64,000 nt of DNA, from assembly GCA_032622095.1 (NCBI GenBank), contig CP136061.1, forward strand, positions 254,275,582 through 254,339,581. Direction: 5' to 3'. The notes under the pieces were generated by a model that was given only the letters and a program-made list of their open reading frames with translations, did not search any database and was not told the DNA's origin. The DNA comes from Siphonodentalium dalli (lineage: Eukaryota > Mollusca > Scaphopoda > Gadilida > Siphonodentaliidae). Made by a program: the position numbers and the translations under genes. Shown one piece after another: positions 20,672 to 30,984 of the stretch (position 1 is its first letter; the number at the start of each line of letters is the position of its first letter).

Positions 20672-20812
20672 CCGTGGTTTTAGTGCTACAGGTAATAGTT
20701 CTGGAGTAGCATTTCCATATATGGAGCATTTGAATATTCATGACTTCTATGCATGTATATGGAATGCTATGTACTCCAGAACTTAGACCTGTAGCACTAA
20801 AACCACAGAACC
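20672..20812. repeat. Inverted repeat of ~140 bp
   Basis: The arms are 'tggttttagtgctacaggta' ... 'ttctggagtagcatttccat' and their inverse 'atggaatgctatgtactcca' ... 'ctgtagcactaaaacca'. They enclose a short loop. A wider decayed palindrome may extend to 'ggtcgttttgtaccat' on the left and 'gtcgtttcgtaccat' on the right. Confidence 0.55.
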
Positions 20813-21233
20813 AGGCCTGGTTGATCCATTATGGCAGCGAGTTAGTCGTTTCGTACCATATTGTCTCATACATGTACCTTATTGTTGGGAATGTGATTGT
20901 GGAAACAATTTTTGATTTCATACTTCTCTATTTTTGTAAATTGTATTAATCGGTGGTATTGAGGGGCAGACTCTACTAGTTATATAATATTGACCACAAC
21001 GGCAACTTCTGGGGCGAACAACTTTGCACATGCCTTGAGGAGCTCGCTCATTGATATGCTGCCATTTTCATTATTCCACAGACAGAATTGCTGAGCTTGG
21101 TTTTCTCCTTACCGTAGTGAAAATGCTGATAACGAAATGACCAATTGGTTTCATGTCCTGCATGGTATGAAACGACCAAACAATCCGGTACAAAAGGACC
21201 AAAAATCTGGTAGGAAACAACCAGATGGTAGAA

Positions 21234-21465
21234 AACATCTGGGGACCTCATTCTGCTTAGGCCTCATCCATAGATTCTATTTCTTTTTTAGTTTAGTTAC
21301 TCTATATCCCCAAATTGGCAGACAACACATTCCCAATGGGTGTACTTTACAATATTCACCATTTGGGAACTTCAATCTGAGACTTATGTCTCCAATAGCA
21401 GTTGAGGCCACGCAGAATGAGGTTCCCAGAGGGTGAGTTTAGTGATGCTAGCCCGCTATGTGTTA
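21234..21465. mobile_element. Truncated double-hairpin element (long-spacer type)
   Basis: Remains are one arm 'ctggggacctcattctgctt', the spacer 'tctatatccccaaattggca' and the start of the second hairpin 'agaatgaggttcccagaggg'. It ends shortly before the splice acceptor at 21504, in the intron or 5' region of the plus-strand gene. Confidence 0.6.
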
Positions 21466-21504
21466 TATATTGTTAATAATTTACCATTTCTGTCTTCTTT
21501 ACAG

Positions 21505-21736
21505 GTTCAGATCTCAGAATTCATTAGCAGTATGTCATCACCATTCAGAGTCCCGCGTGTTTCACATTCCAACAAGTTTGAATGTCTGCGAAGCCTGGAT
21601 GCCGAATCTAGCGATTGCAGTCCTACAAAACGGCAAAAAACAAGTGGCGGAAAGTTCTCAAACATGTCAAATCAAAAATTGTTTGCAAAACTCAAGAGCA
21701 AAGAAAAGAAATTAAATCGATTCAGAGAATCTACAA
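21505..21736 (+). CDS. Unrecognised plus-strand gene, exon a (likely start at 21532)
   Basis: The acceptor is 'ttctttacag' and the donor is 'ctacaa|gtgagtg'. The frame is open throughout: V-Q-I-S-E-F-I-S-S-M-S-S-P-F-R-V-P-R-V-S, later S-P-T-K-R-Q-K-T-S-G-G-K-F and K-L-K-S-K-E-K-K-L-N-R-F. The first methionine is at 21532 and may be the start, making 21505-21531 untranslated. Otherwise upstream exons exist. The segment is Ser/Lys-rich with a basic, nuclear-signal-like K-R-Q-K, and it leaves in phase 1. I do not recognise the family. The support is four consecutive exons with consistent phases and good splice sites. Confidence 0.65.
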
Positions 21737-21773
21737 GTGAGTGAACGAGAGAATGAATTTATTGAATACTAGT

Positions 21774-22055
21774 ACAAGTCTGCAAATAGTGTGTCTTGAC
21801 ATTTGCAGAATGGGGTCCCCAGAGGGTGAATTTAGTGACGCTATCCTGGATGGCAGGCTAGCACCACCAAATTCACCCTCTGGGAACCTCATTCTGCTAA
21901 GTACGACTCAACTGCTATGGGAGACCTAGGATTAGATTGAATTCCCCAGTTGAAGTTGGTGATGTCACCCAATAGTCAATAGTCACTTTGATTATGCATT
22001 TTATCTTTGGCAAATTATGGGATATAGAAACTTCCCAGAATGGAAAAAGTAACTA
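21774..22055. mobile_element. Double-hairpin element, right-truncated, in intron a-b
   Basis: The left end is 'caagtctgcaaatagtgtgt' and 'catttgcagaatggggtccc'. There is one complete hairpin (to about 21898), then spacer sequence 'ggattagattgaattcccca' and 'aaattatgggatatagaaac'. The second hairpin is absent. Confidence 0.55.
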
Positions 22056-22320
22056 AAAACAATGTTGGAAGTTTTATTAGTCTGGTGCTCTGAATAATTC
22101 AAGAAAATAATATTTATTATTGAACCTTTCAATTAATCTGCATTGTGAAGTTTCTAGATTGGATTGTCAATGACCCCCTATTGAATTCAGGATAAAACCA
22201 ATTAATAAAAATAAAATTCTGTACCTACCTACATGTACCCTATTTATTTTAGACCCTGTAACCCTAAACACAAGTATTATTTTGTTTGGCCTGAGACTCA
22301 AATAATATTATTTATTTCAG

Positions 22321-22667
22321 CTTGCAATCAGCCTCCAGAAGCAGCAAGCTATTCTAAAAATGAACCCTCCACAGACGATAAAATCCGACACTTATCATCA
22401 GAGATCAGAGAGATTCGTGGAATTCTGAATTTAGGGACTGAGAGTCTGGATGACTATGATGACGGTGAGGTTGCTAGTGATTCTGACAGTGATGGCGTTG
22501 TTGGTAGCCATCGCGATGATGTGGTGGCTACAGTATCTTCAAGGTCGGATACTAGAGAGGTCGTTGTTGGTAGAGAGGTCATTGTTAGCAGAGAGGTGCA
22601 TCATGGGAGAAGCACTGATGTACAGCCATCGCGACCCGGATATCCAAACGAAGATCAGAAGAGATTT
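22321..22667 (+). CDS. Unrecognised plus-strand gene, exon b
   Basis: The acceptor is 'tttatttcag' and the donor is 'gattt|gtatgt'. It enters in phase 1 (A|CT TGC AAT) and leaves in phase 0 after 347 nt. It encodes C-N-Q-P-P-E-A-A-S-Y, then a helical charged stretch D-K-I-R-H-L-S-S-E-I-R-E-I-R-G-I-L-N, then an acidic run D-D-Y-D-D-G-E-V-A-S-D-S-D-S-D-G. After that come short repeats of R-E-V(-V)-V-G/S-R-E-V-I-V and a Pro/Arg segment S-R-P-G-Y-P. The composition suggests a flexible, possibly nuclear or scaffold protein. No catalytic motif was seen. Confidence 0.7.
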
Positions 22668-22756
22668 GTATGTTTCTAGTTATTCCTTAAATAATTCTTA
22701 TTTCGATTAAAGATTCACGGTCTGAATTTGACGTCAAATAAATAATAATTTCTTAA

Positions 22757-22900
22757 TCCTTTCATGACGGGAGCTGCGCTGGCACAACACTGAAGACACT
22801 GTGCCAATGCATCCTCTTATATATGCGAGTCAAACATAGGTCACCTCGCATATATAAGAGAATGTATTGGCCTCACAATTTTGTATCAATTTTTCTTACA
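22757..22900. mobile_element. Left end of a piggyBac-like MITE with hairpin module, in intron b-c
   Basis: TTAA (22753-22756) is followed by TCCTTTCATGACGGGAGC, matching the element at 9559. Then come CTGTGCCAATGCATCC and a complete ~65-bp palindrome (to about 22872). A matching right end was not found. Confidence 0.55.
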
Positions 22901-23417
22901 TTCTTTAAAAAAAATTACCTCTTTTTTTCTTACGTTCTTTAGCACATGTAGTATTGACACACACAGTGATGTAAGAGCTTAGCGCAATGATGTCGATGGA
23001 AATGCCAAAACTTTATTATTATGTTAATTAAAATATAACTATGATATTCGATTTGTGTTGGGTTATTTAGTGTTGACTGTGAGATAAACATGGGTGATAA
23101 GGGTGGTTGACCAATGTTGTCAACATGAAAAGACACATTTAAAATAGAACTAAATATTTTTTTGAAGGTGTCTTTACTTCCTCTTTGGTTGTGATAAGGA
23201 AACCAATATTAATTTTTTTAACCCCAGCCGTTTCAAGATGTTTTCCTTGCTAAAATGGGGTTATGTGATAAAATTGATATCAAATCTGGTGTAATTTTAT
23301 AATAAATGTATTAACCTCATTCACAAAGTTCAATTCAAATTTAGTGCACTCGGTTAATACATTTCATATATAATTGCGACTCATCAGAGATCCTCTATTT
23401 CTGCTGCTCTCTTTCAG

Positions 23418-23489
23418 ATACAACAACTTAAAGATGCAGCTCATCGGAAGTTAGAGAGGAAAAGAGAAGAAATGAGAAACAAATCTTCA
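23418..23489 (+). CDS. Unrecognised plus-strand gene, exon c
   Basis: The acceptor is 'ctctctttcag' and the donor is 'tcttca|gtaagt'. It is 72 nt, phase 0 to phase 0. It encodes I-Q-Q-L-K-D-A-A-H-R-K-L-E-R-K-R-E-E-M, then R-N-K-S-S. This is a strongly charged segment with an a/d-like pattern expected to form a helix or coiled coil. The last three bases and the first five intron bases (tca|gtaag) are the 8-bp target site of the hAT element at 23495-23926, so this donor now depends partly on transposon sequence: the T at +6 is the first base of the element. Confidence 0.7.
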
Positions 23490-23494
23490 GTAAG

Positions 23495-23926
23495 TAGGAC
23501 TACAACGATTCATGAATTCATTGCATCGCGATACACTTATACTCTATATCATATCATGTCATTTGTATCGCGATACAGTAATGAAACTAATGATGTTGGA
23601 TTTTTAAGGTGGAAGTCAACAGAATGCATATATTTCTATTTTGTACAGCTCAACATTTCTGGCAACCTAATAATTTGTATTTTAACAAGAACTGACCTGC
23701 TTCTGAAATAGGCAAAGATATTCAAGCACATGTACATAGGTCATTACACTTCATGGAATTTATTTAGTGATTTAAATATTGATGTAGCTATGGGCATAAC
23801 ATTTAAGGGATACATTTGTAAATTTCTGTAATACCAGTATAATATAAGATTGCAGAGACTGTCATATCTTCATAATTATATCATGACACGTGTCGTTTCG
23901 GGGAAAACCATATCGTTGCAGCCCTA
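23495..23926. mobile_element. hAT-type MITE inserted at the exon c splice donor
   Basis: The ends are TAGGACTACAACGATTCATG and its diverged inverse 'catatcgttgcagcccta', a familiar hAT 'TAGGGCTGCAACGATT' end. They are flanked by a perfect 8-bp repeat tcagtaag (23487-23494, 23927-23934). 'gtatcgcgatac'-type subterminal motifs are present (about 23528-23537, 23567-23576). It is non-coding. The target duplication copies the splice donor. Confidence 0.88.
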
Positions 23927-24117
23927 TCAGTAAGACAGACATGCTGTTTTGACTGCTACCTATTCATGGATGAATAACATCAATACATGTACCCCATACT
24001 CTAGGAAATTCATCTAGAAATTTTAATTTTGTCACTCTCAGCTCAATTGAATTAATGACAAGTTTGCTTTGAATACAGCAATAATATCTATCTCATCAGT
24101 CATCCTCACTTTAGTCA

Positions 24118-24371
24118 CAAGCCTTGAAATAGGGTGTCTGTCATTTGCAGAATGAGGTCCCCAGAGGGTGAATTTAGTGATGCTACCCCGCATAGCGGGC
24201 TAGCATCACCAAATTCACCTTCTGGGGACCTCATTCTGCTTACACCTTAGCAGAATGAGGTTCCCAGAGGGTGAATTTGGTGATGCTAGCCCGCTAAGCG
24301 GGGTAGCATCACTAAATTCACCCTATGGGGACCTCATTCTGCAAATGACAGACACCCTATTTCAAGGCTTG
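24118..24371. mobile_element. Double-hairpin MITE, complete copy, in intron c-d
   Basis: The ends are CAAGCCTTGAAATAGGGTG and its inverse. The flanks are tttagtca / gttagtca, a 7-of-8 target duplication. Two hairpins are joined by 'tacaccttagc'. It is the same size as the copies at 9175 and 48451. Confidence 0.82.
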
Positions 24372-24682
24372 GTTAGTCATCTTTATTTTAGTGATAAAAC
24401 TTTGTGAATTATTTCTGATAACTGTAGCAATAACCATTTGAAGAAATGCATTGAAGCTTTACACAATGACTATCCTGGCAAGCCAAATACTACATTGTCT
24501 TAGGGCAGCTCAGGATTGGAGTGATATTTTTTCTTTGGGAGGTGTAGGAAGATGATGGTCATACTACCTCCCTGAAATATAAACCGTATTTAATTGATTA
24601 TTTTGTACCATTCATTATTATGTTGGATATATTTTGCTAAATAAATAATCTATCTAATGTATCTATCATACTGTGTCTATCG

Positions 24683-26182
24683 TAGATCATGCCATGAATC
24701 TCTACTATTGCTAATGTCCATAGAGATAATATTCCGCCAGTACAAAACCTGGGAACTTTTCGAAGTTTTGACTGGGAACCTTATAAAGTCGAAAATATAA
24801 TTTGGGGAATATATTTCTTAGTTATCATCTGTTCCTTAATAACGGACTTCACTGTCCGAAAAAGGTCCGACTCGTAATTATATGCTTTTCTGTGACTTTT
24901 GTGAACCGATATAACAATAAACATTGAATTAAGTACCCAGGAAAAATTGCATAATTTTAAGTGACACAAAGCAAAATCGCTCAGAAAGTCACTTAAATTG
25001 TTAAATTTGGAGTTGGGACCTTCACCTACAGCAAAGTATGTTATTAAGGAACAGATAATAATAAGAAATATATTCCCTGCATTATATTCGACTCTATAAA
25101 GTTTACAGGGTTCTCTGACCATACTTCAAAAAGTTTCCAGGTTTTATACTTATGGAATATAGTCTCTACGGGCGTTTAGGGCTTCACGGTATTTCGGTAT
25201 TTAGTCATATCGCGATACTGTTTTTGACACCGTGTAGTCGGTTTCACTTTATGCTAATAGTCGGTACATCGTAGCCGCCGGTGTGGATATTAATACCGAC
25301 GATATCTCTATCAGTGTCAAGTATTTAGCAACAATCGACACCTCTAATGTTGAGACAAATGCCATTGCTAACGGCTTCGGTTTAGCGTGGCGTAAAAATT
25401 AATTATTTCTCTCTGCTCCATAAGGGTTTGTCAACACACTGCGGACAATCAAGTCGGCATGCCTTATTGCATGGGTGGCAATTGATCTGTATATACAGGC
25501 TGTTCTCAGCTCAATATTGCTGGAAGGTTTCCTGGTCAAATACAATAAAAAATGTGTGGTGTTTTTATAATCTGGAGACACAATGACGCGCGTTCAACAG
25601 CGCCACAAAATCTTATGCATTAGACGTATAATGCACTAACTCATTAGATCATTATAACTACACGGCCATATATCAGTCCTATACATCGAAATGGATAAGT
25701 TAAAATCAGATACGGACTTCTATTCTATGCTTGTCACATTAGTTATCTTGTTTTGTTTGTACAATATAAAATATGAAATCAATACATGTTTGCTGTTATT
25801 ATTTACACGAGCGACTGTTAGCTTCATTTTTAATGTCATAAGCGACCCGCAGTTGGTAAGGAATTCCCGATTACGTCAGGCACTTATAAATATATCTATC
25901 CGTCGTATAAAGAACGAAACTCAGGAACATTTATATTAATTATTTATGTTATATACCTGTCAAAGCAACATGTGTTCATAATTATCATTATCAAATCAAT
26001 AATGCTATATTTTTGTCTGCTTGCTACTATAATCATTCTCAAACAGTTCTACTCAAATTTATTGGCGACGATATTTAGTCATATCGCGGTATCATATTCA
26101 ATACCGTAGTCGGTATTAAAATCCGGATACCGTGAAGCCCTACCGGGGCGTTAGCCAGAGTAGAGATTCATGGCATGATCTA
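24683..26182. mobile_element. Long-terminal-inverted-repeat element, right arm split by another element
   Basis: The left arm starts TAGATCATGCCATGAATCTC and continues through 'agagataatattcc', 'acaaaacctgggaac' and 'tatttcttagttatcatctg'. The inverse follows in order on the right once the insertion at 25177-26142 is removed. The arms are therefore about 150 bp or more. The flanks tgtctatcg and tgcctatca agree at 7 of 9 bases. Long arms with a 9-bp target are Mutator-like; that class is inferred. Only non-coding DNA lies between the arms. Confidence 0.65.
25177..26142. mobile_element. Element with TAGGGCTTCACGGTAT ends, nested
   Basis: The inverted ends are TAGGGCTTCACGGTATTTCG and 'ggataccgtgaagcccta', with subterminal 'catatcgcgata' on both sides. 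The flanks are cgggcgtt and, two bases after the end, ggggcgtt (7 of 8), so it is probably hAT-like. An 82-codon open frame at 25691-25939 (M-D-K-L-K-S-D-T-D-F-Y ...) is hydrophobic, with no recognised domain. Confidence 0.65.
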
Positions 26183-26609
26183 TGCCTATCATAGTCTTGT
26201 CGAAATGCAGGCTTCCCCCCAAATTACATCACAATAATGTTAAAGACATATTATGTACTTGTTCGGGTGCGTGAAACTGATAAGTTATTATTCAGGCGCT
26301 ATGCAAACTGGAGGAATATAACATTCTACAAACATCGCCGAAAATATGAAACAAATCGACCGTACCACTCCATGGAAAACATCGTCTGGATTACGCTCAA
26401 TTGTAAATATTTACTACTTGATTCGGGACGCATATATCAGCGATAAACTAAGGAAAACGATTTTGCCATCGAGAGTCACTGCATTGAATTAATATATAAG
26501 AATGACGGTTGTTAATTTGGTTATAATAGTTTTAAAAATAACTACATTGAACAAGATTATTCTCTATTTCTATTTGATCACCATACCTGAGTGTTTCACA
26601 TCACTTTAA

Positions 26610-27001
26610 CCCTTTACCCAACAAACCGGCCAAAACCGGCCAAATAAAGCTTCAACAGCCTAAAATATCTTCGGTCTGTCTCAATAGAACCATACAAATA
26701 TGGATATCATTGGAACCGGCTCCTTGACCACATTGTGATAGTTACAGTTATGCCCTGTGCCAATGCATTCTCTTATATATGCGAGTCGACCATAGGTCGC
26801 CTCGCATATATAAGAGAATGCATTGGCCTAAAAACAATCTTTTTTTAACACTTTTTACCATTTTTTCTTACATTCTTTAACAATTTTATAATTTTTAATG
26901 TGTTAAGCCAATGCATTCTCTTATATATGCGAGGCGACCTATGGTCGACTCGCATATATAAGAGAATGCATTGGCACAGGGCCGTTCTGTTGGGTAAAGG
27001 G
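26610..27001. mobile_element. TTAA-target element 'CCCTTTACCCAACA', copy 2 (complete)
   Basis: TTAA lies on both sides (26606-26609, 27002-27005) and the ends are CCCTTTACCCAACA / TGTTGGGTAAAGGG. It contains a complete hairpin module: two ~65-bp palindromes separated by an A/T-rich spacer 'aacactttttaccatttttt'. It is 392 bp with no gene. Confidence 0.85.
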
Positions 27002-27842
27002 TTAATCTCTACGATTGGACACTGTTGTCTTTGGACTACTATTTGTGAGTTCTGATGAGCGCTACTGAAACACTCAGCCCTCAAAATTAGGAAAAATGTC
27101 CCATGGCCAATTTAATGTTGTGGCATTAATATAGATTCCACATGTTGCCACAGCATCTGCCATGGCATTGCTGTTGCCATGAAGACTGAACTCTACCAAC
27201 ACAAATGGGTTAAAACTGTAGTTTGTTAGTATTTATATATTTTATGTAATTCTGCTGTAAACCCAATGTTTTTTTGTTTTAATTTGTTTTATTGAAAACA
27301 AAGAATAACGATATGAGTGAAAGACAGATTATTTGCTCACATTCATGCTCTATATAGGTTGCTAAATACTTGAGTTACCTTTCTATGAGCATTATATGTT
27401 CCAGAAAGACGCATAAAAGTCATACAAAATACTTTGAACATGATGATTGGGTCCCAATAAAAAAACAGCCATTTGTATTTATCGGCATTCCGGAATCGTG
27501 AACAGGATGTCCCGGAAAAGTTATATTGCTTTATCTCAACAAGAAAATATTAAAAAACTTCACGCACTGTTTTCTTTTCATTTTAGTCATAAATTTTTTG
27601 TAGCACCATAAACATTTCAGAGCGACAGCAGCTCTAGATGTTATTCCCATGGGCTACAGTTGCAATTTTTGCGTGACTGCTGACAAAAATTGAACCGGCA
27701 GTACTTAACTGAAACGATCTCAAATTGATCGTAAAATAAAAGAAACAAAACACGTAATTTCAGTGCTCTATCGACAAATTTATTTGGAAATCTTCCGCAA
27801 GGTATGTTTTCAGATACCTCTTAACAAATAATTAATACATAC
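27002..27842. other. Intron c-d sequence, nothing recognised
   Basis: AT-rich DNA with no supportable exon or repeat end. Confidence 0.4.
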
Positions 27843-28025
27843 ATTAATGCCCTTAATAATCGACTCCTTAACCATAGCAGAATAGGAAATATGGCTTGTT
27901 ACCATTCATCGGAAAGCTCTCTGAGATTTCCGACGAATGTCAACAAGCCATATTTCCAACTAAATCCTGAAAAATTACCCATAATTCTGCTGTGTTTAAT
28001 GAGTCAATTATTTAGGGCATTACTG
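27843..28025. mobile_element. Palindromic Tc1/mariner-type MITE
   Basis: The arms are 'taatgcccttaataatcgac' and 'gtcaattatttagggcatta', ending 'ctg|ta', with the internal 'aaatatggcttgtt[a/g]cc' core of the family at 5376, 10849 and 50320. The first CAG is eroded. Confidence 0.65.
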
Positions 28026-28342
28026 TACATAATTGTGGGGTTCGATTGAACCAATGTCCATTTAAATTTCCCTTATTAAACGGCTAATGTGGTTGATGAT
28101 GATGTGAAATATTTATGCTTTGCAGAATCAAACAATACTAGTATTTTATTATCTATGTTCAGCATGGACCATAAACAAAATAATTAGTCAATTTTAATAT
28201 TGTAAATATTTTTACTGCAAACTCACTGATCATAAGAGTTAACAGGTAAAATTATCACTTGTGTCTATTCACATATTTGCAATATTAACTAATACATAAA
28301 TTACAATGTTCATTTATCAAATTTTTCTATCATTTTTAACAG

Positions 28343-28443
28343 GGAAGAAGTTCTATTCCAGTTTTTATATCTGGCCAAGGTTCAGGGTCAGATGGGTGGA
28401 CTCCACAGTTTAGAGATTTCCCCAGCAATTTCTGCGGCAGGAG
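28343..28443 (+). CDS. Unrecognised plus-strand gene, exon d (may be last in window)
   Basis: The acceptor is 'catttttaacag', and the frame continues in phase 0: G-R-S-S-I-P-V-F-I-S-G-Q-G-S-G-S-D-G-W-T, then P-Q-F-R-D-F-P-S-N-F-C-G-R. A donor 'ggcaggag|gtctgta' would end it at 28443 in phase 2. Without that splice the frame runs only four codons further to TAA at 28456-28458, so this could also be the terminal exon. The tryptophan-, phenylalanine- and glycine-rich sequence is more ordered in character than exons a-c. It lies 4.85 kb from exon c, across repeat-rich intron DNA. Confidence 0.55.
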
Positions 28444-28481
28444 GTCTGTATTATAATTTCAGTACTGAATATTTTAAATAA

Positions 28482-28730
28482 CAGTTACGTTAGGCAAAAC
28501 CACTAAAGTGTTTAGACGGATGCAATACATCAGTTACATTAGGCAAAACCACTAAAGTGTTTAGACGGATGCAATACATCAGTTACGTTAGGCAAAACCA
28601 CTAAAGTGTTTAGACGGATGCAATACATCAGTTACGTTAGGCAACACTGCTAAAGTTTTTAGATGGGTGTAATACGTATGTTACATTAGGCAACACCACC
28701 AACGTGTTTAGATCAGTGCAATATGTCATG
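28482..28730. repeat. 49-bp minisatellite, about five units
   Basis: Units start at 28482, 28531, 28580 and 28629, with a diverged fifth near 28678. They contain 'cagttacgttaggcaaaacc' and 'gtttagacggatgcaataca'. It begins about 40 bases after exon d. Confidence 0.85.
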
Positions 28731-29202
28731 TACATTACATCGCATCAGAGCTATAAGGTCGTAACTCACATATTCAACTTTCCGAGAAAATGAAGGTTGA
28801 AGTTTTCAGACAACATTTTTCATAATGTTGATAAAGCATGACATATTGTTATATTTATCCCAATAAAAACTGGCATTAGCTGTCCATTGAACAACATATT
28901 TTTGTTTTGTTTACTCCCTCGTTTTCTTTTAACGAGAGGCCGATCGTGCACGATCGGCAGATGTTTAACCCATCTCTTGGCGATAGTAAATTGTTATGAT
29001 CGGAATCATAATCTTTTAATGTTGAATTATAGAGTATGTAAAGTATGTAAAGGATAACATGTAGGGGCCAATGTATATACGTAGTGAAAGTAGTCCTCCC
29101 TTTCAATCTTAATTTCCACACATATGCCGGTATTTTAGAAAGTAACTGGCCCTACCCAGCTAGACATGTCAGTTTCTCAAAAGGAATCATAACATAAATG
29201 AT
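28731..29202. other. Unassigned DNA with a small palindrome
   Basis: It contains 'aacgagaggccgatcgtgca' with the perfect palindrome GCCGATCGTGCACGATCGGC (about 28939-28958). The same block recurs at 53116 and 63190. Confidence 0.45.
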
Positions 29203-29210
29203 GTCAGAAA

Positions 29211-30096
29211 TATGGCCCTGCGAATCGGGTGTTTTCATTTTGAATCGAATCTCGAATCAGGCAAACGATTCGAAATCGAATCGAATCTCGAAACGAATTA
29301 TTGTTACTGAGCCAATCGAGTTCAAATACATAGAACTTCGAACAGTGTTCACGCTGGCCCGAAAATCTTTCGAACCTTTCGAAGAAACACAAAATATTGC
29401 CTGGCGAAAACCGCCTGGTGATCGTCGATGTAGTGCAATATGCATAGATTATGCGCTTAACTACACACCTCTATGCATTTTCTGTGCCTAATCAATGGTT
29501 GAGTATACAGATAAGAGCATATATGCATGAGAAAACCAATGTCGACGTAAATACGAACAAGCGTACTTCGTGATGCCTGTTTCATTTCGTTGAATAGTGC
29601 AGTATTTTCGCTACACCTGCGATGATTGTGTGGTCTGTCGCTTGAACTGACAGACTTACCCGACAATATTTACAAAAATACTCAGGACTTATATTCAGAC
29701 TCGCATTTACGCTAGTCAAACAAAGATCTAAAATCTGCATACATTTGTGTCATGGAATTCCCATGATTCATAGACCGACACTTATAGCACACAGTATTGT
29801 ATGGCAATTTTGTTTTTCACTTATGTCATTCTTACTAGATTGGGTCAATTAGTTATAGATTAGTTATCACATGTCCTGTCATCGGACATAACGGTATGTG
29901 CGTGCATTTCAGTCGTTTACTACCTTATTATAGTGAATTTTCTTTTCTGGTAAGAGCATTGTGCAATTTGTGGTCTGTAGAAAGCACGGAAATGCACCTG
30001 TCACCAAAGATTCGACGAAATCCGAATCATGATTTCGAATCTAATCACACGAGCGATTTCGAATCGCATTGAATCGAATCGATTCGCAGGGCCCTA
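29211..30096. mobile_element. hAT-type element, third member of the GGTCCTGCGAAT end family
   Basis: The ends are TATGGCCCTGCGAATCG and 'cgattcgcagggcccta', flanked by a perfect 8-bp repeat gtcagaaa (29203-29210, 30097-30104). Subterminal DNA is again runs of 'gaatcgaatc'. The internal 0.8 kb has short frames but no recognisable transposase domain. Confidence 0.85.
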
Positions 30097-30104
30097 GTCA
30101 GAAA

Positions 30105-30783
30105 GCAGTGCACGTGCTAATCAGATTTTGCCATAAAGTGACAACCATTCATCTGAGTTACGCGTCAGCTTTTTTCTTTGATGTACCGATGTGACGTCAC
30201 ACAGAGGAAGCAACACAAACTGTTCTTAAAGTACATGGTGTTTGGTTTTGAGTGTAATTTAATATCAAGCCGATGGCCATTTCGAATCGCCGGGACAAGC
30301 ACCCGTGTTATTCAACCTGATATGTTGGTCTTAAAGAGGTTATAAACTAATGGATGTCACAACCTATAACGGATGTGTCGGATTAACACACAGGAAACGA
30401 GGCTGCATTTCATTTGATGTTTCACACGTTTGATCCGCGAAGGCATTGGTAATCAACACTACAGAAATAATAGAGTTTAAATAGTTGTTGCATAATATAA
30501 CAAAATGAGCTTTAATAACACAGAAGTGATAAACTTATATGCCTTCTGGAAGAAAGATATTGCTTAGACTGTTAGTACTTCCAACCAACTATCTGCATCC
30601 ATGCATCGACTAATAACAATATGTTTTGCTCTAATTTCTATTATAGATTTTTAGTCACAAATAAGTTTGACTTTGTACATTCAACGATGCCGGTTTATGT
30701 AGTCGAATCTCGGTAGTGTTTATAATATGCATCGTCTAAAGTAGAAGTTTTGTCTTAGGTTACATAATTAATGTCAGATAGAA
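30105..30783. other. Unassigned DNA
   Basis: No repeat ends or exons were recognised here. Confidence 0.3.
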
Positions 30784-30984
30784 CTACTCCTTCAAATATA
30801 ACTTCCCCATGTCTGATTTCTTGACACCTTGTACATATGGTAACGGATGAGTAGAATCATTTGAAACAAGAAACTTGTATACCGCATCGAAACGATAATT
30901 ACTGAATCCGGTAAAATATTGTAGAAGGTTGGATTTCTTTGAGGCATTGTCTACCGAAAAAGAACGGTGGTGATTTGTTTGCAT
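30784..30984 (-). pseudogene. Possible fragment of a DDE (Tnp4/IS5-like) transposase-type protein
   Basis: The 66-codon minus-strand frame contains L-L-Q-Y-F-T-G-F-S-N-Y-R-F-D-A-V-Y-K-F-L. This resembles the 'xFYTGFxxYxxFxAxFxFL' stretch that precedes the helix-turn-helix of many invertebrate Tnp4-type proteins. Nothing further of the family is visible downstream (left). No terminal repeats were found around it. It could equally be a first exon of a host gene derived from such a protein. Confidence 0.3.

Noticed and set aside
25691-25939. 82-codon hydrophobic frame as a gene
   Set aside because: It lies wholly inside a terminal-inverted-repeat element, has no domain that I can name and no splice context; kept only as a note in that element.
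26237-26446. 69-codon frame beginning M-L-K-T-Y-Y-V-L-V
   Set aside because: No recognisable motif, no splice signals tying it to the neighbouring gene, and length compatible with chance in this DNA.
28482-28730. CRISPR-like array of regularly spaced repeats
   Set aside because: The 49-bp units are directly adjacent with no unique spacers, and the context is a eukaryotic intron; it is a minisatellite.
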